Shown here one piece after another: positions 57,394 to 64,000 of a stretch of 64,000 nucleotides of DNA. This DNA is from Blepharisma stoltei (taxonomy: Eukaryota > Ciliophora > Heterotrichea > Heterotrichida > Blepharismidae): assembly GCA_914767885.1 (NCBI GenBank), contig CAJZBQ010000033.1, forward strand, positions 310,001 to 374,000, in the 5' to 3' direction. Every line of letters starts with the position of its first letter. The first letter of the stretch is position 1. Made by a program: the position numbers and the translations under genes. The notes under the pieces were generated by a model, which worked only from the letters and a program-made list of their open reading frames with translations, did not search any database and was not told the origin of the DNA.

Positions 57394-60043
57394 TTAATTT
57401 AATAATACTATCGCCTTTTCAATTGAATCTTCAATAGGGATTGCTAATGATTTAAGCCACCTTATTGATTTTCTCTCTACAAGTTTCCATTCATCTTTCT
57501 TATCTGCACAATTTTTTCTTAAGTAGGCTAAAGCTATCAATGTCCCCCAGATCTTTTCTTTTTCTGGCATCTGAGAGAATTCTTGAGGAATTTCATTGTT
57601 TGCGTTTAATAGCTGAGCCAGTTTCTCAAAGCTCCAGAACCCTTCAGTTGATTGAAGCTTTATTATTGAAATATAAATCCCTGAGTCAGCTGATATAAAA
57701 TCTGATGAGCAGCCTTCTTCTTGCTTGTCTTCTTCTTGAAAATTATTAAAGCTGGCAACTTTCGCTTTAGTCAGGGTTTTTGATTTACTTTGTAGCATTG
57801 TTTCATATTTAACTTGAGGCGCGCCAAATAATGCTGATGTTGGTTTTGATGAAATAGATCCTTTTGATTTTTCTGAACAAAAAGCGTTGTTCAATCCTGT
57901 ATCTAGTCGTGCACATCTATATTTCGGCACATTTTTGGTTATATATTTTTTTGGTGCAAGTTCAATCATATCTTTAGGCCTTAACACCGGAACCCGTCTC
58001 AGCTGCATATCTCCAATAACAGCTTCATTGTTTCTTTGTATGCAAATATAAGATGTAAGATTTGAAGGAATTCCATATTCTTTAGAAAGCCTCACTATTT
58101 GGCTATTTTTTACATTTATCTCCAGATCACTTTTATCTAATTCAGAAATTCTATTATAAGCCCATAGTTTGAAAATTTCATCTCCAGGGGTTATGTGAGT
58201 ACTATCAACTGGGATAGTAAATTCTCTCTCACTTTTTATTTTAGAATCATAGAATTGAAGCTTTGGAATTGAATTAGGGACACTCTGACCCAAATGAGCG
58301 TATAAACTAAATCTATCACCGTAATAAATTCTTTTAGTGTTTCTTATATTTGGAGCAGTGCCAACTTCCCAATCTAACTTTCAGTCATTTAATACAGGCA
58401 TTAAGCATTTTTCAAGCGCGTTTATTACCTTTTTAGATAATTCATCTAATGTTGATACAAATGAATAAATCCCTCCACCAGCTCGAGCAGATTCTTTGAT
58501 CAAGTAAGTAGACACTGCACTCCCTATGCCAATAGAATGCAATACAGTACTATTTGAGTACTGATTTATCAAATTAACAACTGCATCTGCAGAACTAACT
58601 TCACCATCTGTCAGTAAAAATATAGACCTTGGAAAATCTTTTCTTGGCTCCTTGCTAAATATTTCGAATAAAGGATCATAAATATTCGTTCCTCCCATAC
58701 TTGCGTCGAAAGCTGTAATTTTAGCTATCACTTTTTCAACATTTTTTGAGTTGTAATAAATTGGCTCGTGATTTAAAAATTCAAATTTTGATCCAAAGCT
58801 GACTATATTAAAGCAAGACCTAGGGGGAAGACTTTTTAAGAATAAAATAGCGGCTTGCTTTGCGAGAGCGATTCTTTCTCCTTTCATTGAGCCACTTCTA
58901 TCAATTAAAAATATAAATTCTCCGCTTTGATTCTGCAAATCTTCAATTTCTTCATTTACATCTGGGATATACAAATTGCCCGAGGATGGCGCTATTTTGC
59001 GCCATCCTCAGGCAAATTCAAAAAATGGCTCCACACGGGAATTGAACCCATGTGTGGAGCATTTTTTGGCATGTGGAGAATCTTGACTTCCACGTACCAA
59101 AAATGGCTCCACATGTGGGTTCAATTCCCCTGTTGAGCCATTTTTTAGATTGCCAGAGGATGGCGCAAAACAGCGCCATCCTCGGGCAATTTGTATACAT
59201 AGGTAGGAAGCTCAGCATAGCAGCATATTCTCCATTTCTTTCTTGTATAGTGCATAATGGGACATTAGAATCTGCGGTTTTATATAATATTTCAATGCCA
59301 CTATCAGGCACATAATCATAACCGTCTTTAAATCTGCCATTAAGATGCAAAGCATTATCAGACAATGTTCAGTCGAATGGATAATTCTTGGAGGAGTAAT
59401 CTGAAATAGGTGTATCAGCATAAATATCTATACTCATCCCAATACGATATGTGCAATTTCTTGCTCTCACAATTGGAAATTGTGCCACTTGTTGGGCTTC
59501 TTCTTGATCTATATTATTAAGAGCTTGCGGTTTAGGAGTCAAGCTTGCAGGAATATAGAGTCTCCAAAAATCAAGCTCTGAAGCCACAGGAGCAGTAAAT
59601 TTAAACTCAATTCTGATTTCAGCGCCTGGCGCTACGTTCCCAACGTTAACAACCATTCTGTCTGGAGTGTTTGATTTTGCCATAACTGCAGTGTTTCCTT
59701 CAGATATTGCATCTTGATACATCTCGGTAGCTTTGGTTTCCTCTTCGATTGCAGCTTCTAAAATAGTTCCGTCTGAGAGATGGATTCTCATGCCTGTAAC
59801 GACGGTGTCGTTTTCTACAGGGAATACATATTCACACTCAATAGGGTCATTTTCAACGTTCTTATAAATTTGGAATAGCTCGATGTTGCACAAAGAATTT
59901 CTTACTATCGCTTTAATCTCTAAATGTTTTAAAGCTATTGGATGCTTCTCTTCTTGCTTCTCTTCTTGCATGTATACTGGGGTTTTTATCGTCAAAAATG
60001 GGATGAATGGTCTTAGTCCAAACACACAGCATTTGCATGCCAT
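57394..60043 (-). CDS. VIT plus VWA domain protein
   Basis: Pieces 60043-59196 and 58969-57394: 2424 nt, 807 residues. N-terminal VIT domain (IECEYVFPVENDTVVTGMRI, MVVNVGNVAPGAEIRIEF). VWA domain with intact MIDAS DRSGSMKG and the GGTNIYDPL and LTDGEV loops. The C-terminal region ends with a vWA-associated helical domain (YLRKNCADKKDEWKLVE). Related to the inter-alpha-trypsin-inhibitor heavy chain, PARP4 and VWA5A group. MACKCCVF at the N-terminus could be acylated. Several UGA-Trp. Confidence 0.85.
58970..59195. mobile_element. 226-bp IES with nested inverted repeats
   Basis: TA at 58970-58971 and 59196-59197. Each end is itself a hairpin (GAGGATGGCGC..GCGCCATCCTC), and the two ends are complementary to each other. 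A second complementary pair (AAAAATGGCTCCACA) lies inside. Removal joins SFLPM to YIPDVNEE just before the VWA domain. Confidence 0.8.
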
Positions 60044-60232
60044 TTTTTCTTATTATATGAGAATAGGCTTCTGACGAAATTATGTTATAGTAAATAATGG
60101 CGATGCTATTAAAATAATAATTTTTTATTTGACAATTATTTGAATGTTCTATTATTTTAAAAGTCTTTTTTCATAATTTTATAGCTTTTTAATTGTTTTT
60201 CAATTAGAAATAATTCACTTTCCATTTTAAAA

Positions 60233-61865
60233 ATGCAAGGAGGCTATATGCCAGGATTTCATAGAGTGAAAATCGCTCAACAAGTACGCAAAACTCACTT
60301 CACCTTGGGCGAAGAAGGTGTGGCTTATACTACAGCTCATTCAGCTAATTTCAAGCCAGTATCAGCCCCAAGTCCACAGGATGAAGGAGCTAATAACAAA
60401 AAGTTACGTACATCAAATCTTAATTTAGGGGCTGGCCAAAATCCATCTAATTTCAAGTCAGAGTTTACATCTCAGTATCGAGCTCATTCTTTGGAGCCTA
60501 AGCATGGCCTTAAAGATTCATTTGATATGAGAGCTCACAATATTATCTTACTCTTTATCTTTAAAAATCTCTTTTAGCCTTCAATATTGATTTTTATAAA
60601 AAATAATTTCCTTATAAAATCCGTATTGATTAATTTTAAAATTTTTTATCTTTTAAGTTATTTTTGATAAAAGGTTAGGAAAACAAGAAGTCAGTTATTC
60701 AACAACTGCTAATGTAGCATTTGATGATAAGTGTGGATTGTCACACAAACAAGAAACTACTGGGATAAGTAGCAACAAAGCAAATCTACGCAAACATCAT
60801 TTCAATTTAGGAGATGATCCTAATGCAAGTTTTTCAGTTATGAAATCTGACTATGGCCAAAAGCAATCCGAAAGCTTCAACGCAGGAATTCGAGACGAAA
60901 TAAAAAACAATTTAAGATCCTCTCATTTTGATCTTGGAAAACAGAGTGTGCCATTCGTATCTTCGACTCAAAGTGAGTACAAAACAAAGGCATTTCAGCC
61001 AAGATCAGTGACGCCTGGAAGAATCAACGAGCTTAGAAAAGAGCATTTTCAGCTTGGAAACGACCAAGGAACATTAGTAAGCATTAATAATCTTGCATTT
61101 TCTGCCAAAAGTGGCGGAGCCCAGCCACTTAACCAAGAAAAACTTAACGACTTGAGATCATCCCATTTTGTTCTTGGAGTAACCCCTATTAGTTACTTAA
61201 CAGCTACCAAAGCAGTTCATCAGCCACAAGAAATGATTCCATCCAAGCCAGAAAAATCCACATCAGTCAGACAATCCCACTTCAAGCTCGGAGAAGATAC
61301 TCCATCATACCATACAAATTATGCTATAAATCATTCACATACAACCAGAGATGCTACAACAGGACCTGAAAGGAGTCAGAGTGCTGATAGAAACTCCAAT
61401 ATCATTTTAGGAACAGTTAACGCAAATGCTTATACAACATCAGGAGGTACTTATAAAGGAAGAAATGGAGAAGCTGGCAAGTTGGACCCAAATTTGGAAA
61501 AAGATTTGAGAGGGCATCATTTTCAATTAGGAGATAATGGGCTGAATTATAAGACGATTAATCAGGATTATGGAGAGCAAAAAGGATATGGGACAAAGTG
61601 GGATCCTAATAGAGTAAAAGATATGAGAAGCGCACATTGGGCCATGGGGTCTCATCCAAAACAATTTTTGCCAGTTTCTAAAGCAGATTTTTCAGCAAAA
61701 GAAACTTCAGTGGAGAGAGCTAGTATGGAAGCGCAGCTGAGAAGGTCTCATTTTGAGTTGGGAGAAGGGAGAGGAGAATGGAATACTTCAAACCAAGCAA
61801 GCTATAAGTGGGTTCAACCTGTTGCTGATACAAGCTATAGATTTGCGATACAGACTGATTCATAA
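60233..61865 (+). CDS. twelve-repeat protein, probably axonemal
   Basis: Pieces 60233-60548 and 60676-61865: 1506 nt, 501 residues. Twelve imperfect repeats of about 40 residues centred on (K/S)HFxLG: THFTLGEE, LNLGAG, IILGKQ, HHFNLGDD, SHFDLGKQ, EHFQLGND, SHFVLGVT, SHFKLGED, IILGTV, HHFQLGDN, AHWAMGSH, SHFELGEG, each followed by a Tyr/Phe-containing segment (YxTxxxxxY). Such repeats are typical of ciliary microtubule-associated proteins in protists. Assignment by repeat pattern only. Confidence 0.65.
60549..60675. other. 127-bp TA-bounded IES
   Basis: TA at 60549-60550 and 60676-60677. Removal joins AHNIIL to GKQEVSYSTTA, completing the third repeat. Confidence 0.75.
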
Positions 61866-62294
61866 AACTTTGAACATTTTAAATAAATTGATATAAAGAT
61901 ATATAAGTTGAAAAACGAGTTTAGATTGTTTCTGTTGAATAAAGGAGCTAATTGAAAGAAACACTATTAGCTTATTCAGCACAAGCACACTAATATTTAT
62001 TCTAAAGCTTATAAAATCCTAATGTTTTTAAACGATCGCTTAACACTGTAATAATCTGAAATAATTACTCTGGAATTTTAAAATTTAATGCAAAACTTAG
62101 CCAAAGCAATTTTATGATTTATTTAACTTTAGAAGAAAGTTTGGCTAAAGCTGGCCGAATTAAGAAGATTCTAGTATCTCAGAAATGTTCAGATTTCAGT
62201 ATATAATTTTGCCATTTTGATATAAAGCTTGAAATCTGATTGGCTGGTCTTCCATATTTAAAGTTCGCCTGAGATGTTCTATTATAATAAAAAT

Positions 62295-62943
<649 letters not shown>

Positions 62944-63018
62944 GCTAATCAATTCATTCATTTAATTTTGTCTTTTGATAATAATTAATAAATTAAACAA
63001 TAGGTACGATATATAGCA

Positions 63019-63795
63019 TTATTTAGACATAATTTGCTCAATAATTTCTGCTACTTCATCAAAAACTCCAAAGTATACATGATCGCAGCCTAACGTAAAA
63101 TGTCCTCTGCATTTTCCTTTTAAGGCATTTACATACTCCAAAGAGTCTGCATAAGGGCAAATTTCATCATTGTCGCCATGGATAATATAAATATCTCCTT
63201 GAACCCTCTCGCAATAATATTTCATGTCTACATTTATGGTTTCTTCAATCATCTCCCACGTCAATCTTAACTGTTTTCCAAAAGCATTATGCACAATTTC
63301 TCTATTTTGTCTTACAACTTCATATACTTCTTGTAAAAAGTCTGGCAGAACTGTCATGCGGTACCTTGCAGAAAGAGTTACAATATTTTTAACTTGGCCG
63401 TATAAGGCAGAATAAATGATAGGAGAATTTGCACACATTGATATTCCAATTATTCCTTCGACATCAAAGCCTCTTTCAACTAAAAAGTGAACAGCATCAT
63501 CAAGATCATTTGCAGCCCTAATATAGCCAGCAAATGTAAATTCACCTTGGCTGTCCCCTTCTCCAGTAAAATTGAATTTAAATGTATTTGCAGTTAAATT
63601 CTCATGTAAAAACTCACAAATGATAAACACTTCAGGTGGTCACATCTGCGTAATGATTCAGATCTTTTTGTCATCTGGCTTTTTTATTGAAATGTTGCAG
63701 GTTAGTCTGAAGCCGCTTCTATTTGTAAAATAGCTAATATTGCTGTTTGAAGCGTGGGTTTGTTGGGCAGAGCTGTTTTCTATAGGGTATGACAT
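63019..63795 (-). CDS. alpha/beta hydrolase
   Basis: 258 residues, start ATG 63795, with UGA-Trp at 63658 and 63643-63645. Serine-hydrolase-like fold: FKFNFTGEGDSQG, nucleophile elbow GISMCAN, acid loop IHGDNDEICPY, catalytic-His region GCDHVYFG. Resembles small cytosolic acyl-hydrolase/BAAT-like proteins. Substrate unknown. The next 45 bp upstream lead into a retroposon. Confidence 0.75.
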
Positions 63796-63840
63796 TTAAG
63801 TTAGCAAAATTATACAACAAATATAGTAGATAGATTAGAT

Positions 63841-64000
63841 TAGATTAACGCTAGGTATTTAAGGTCCCCATTACGTCCGAGGAAGCATTCTACGGTTTCC
63901 CGTATGGTGGCAGAGCGTTCACCAAGCCCGGGCCGAAACCCCCGGTTTCTCGGTAGAGGCAATGTCAAGGGCCGTCTTATACCGGCTTTGCTGACCGCCT
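63841..64000 (+). mobile_element. partial SINE-like element, cut by the window end
   Basis: After a short GATTA run, GC-richer sequence begins. The block CCGAAACCCCCGGTTTCTCG with GTAGAGG matches the plus-orientation core of the 28- and 35-kb elements (CCGAAACTCCCAGTTTCTCG there). The 3' end lies beyond the window. Confidence 0.6.

Overview
The window reads as germline (micronuclear) DNA of a heterotrich ciliate close to Blepharisma. This is an inference from three things seen in the sequence. (1) UGA is read as tryptophan at positions where Trp is nearly invariant, such as the WDTAGQE motif of a Rab GTPase (19233-19235) and the APWN motif of TAF1; the gene ends identified here use UAA or UAG. 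(2) Spliceosomal introns are only 15-16 nt long (for example 13803-13817, 14352-14366, 39556-39570, 40954-40968). (3) Most genes are broken by insertions whose removal between two TA dinucleotides, or between longer direct repeats, restores one continuous reading frame. About thirty such internal eliminated sequences (IESs) were placed by frame restoration. In every multi-part gene model with both ends resolved, the coding length after removal is a multiple of three.

Layout. 0-7.5 kb: end of an SF-assemblin gene, an unknown protein, a Myb factor, a kinase fused to an RBR-like zinc module, a small protein, a secreted eight-cysteine protein. 7.9-13.9 kb: two small or membrane proteins, a divergent actin, a TBC1D23-like gene. 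14-19.5 kb: two related membrane RING genes, a degenerate coding stretch, a Rab. 19.6-30.2 kb: GUF1/LepA, a CFAP96-like protein, a large cysteine-rich membrane protein, coiled-coil proteins. 31-41.5 kb: an unknown basic protein, an MFS transporter, a CtlX-like amidinotransferase, two coiled-coil proteins, an SLC35F-like transporter. 41.8-49.6 kb: tRNA-Glu, a foldback element with an internal satellite, a CCCH/RING gene, a WDR47-like gene, small proteins. 49.7-64 kb: a TRIM-like RING/B-box protein, TAF1 with a decayed piggyBac element four codons into it, a VIT/VWA protein, a repeat protein, polyubiquitin, an alpha/beta hydrolase.

The insertions fall into classes: short unique TA-bounded IESs (50-310 bp); a C/G-ended Tourist-like MITE of 249-387 bp with a 3-bp T-N-A duplication; strongly palindromic IESs of unrelated sequence; about 450-550-bp GC-richer SINE-like retroposons flanked by 13-23-bp duplications and sharing the 3' end CCATTTTAAT; and one piggyBac relative. 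The genes themselves are ordinary housekeeping, cytoskeletal, ciliary, signalling and transport genes. Most of the novelty is in how they are interrupted and what that implies about excision.
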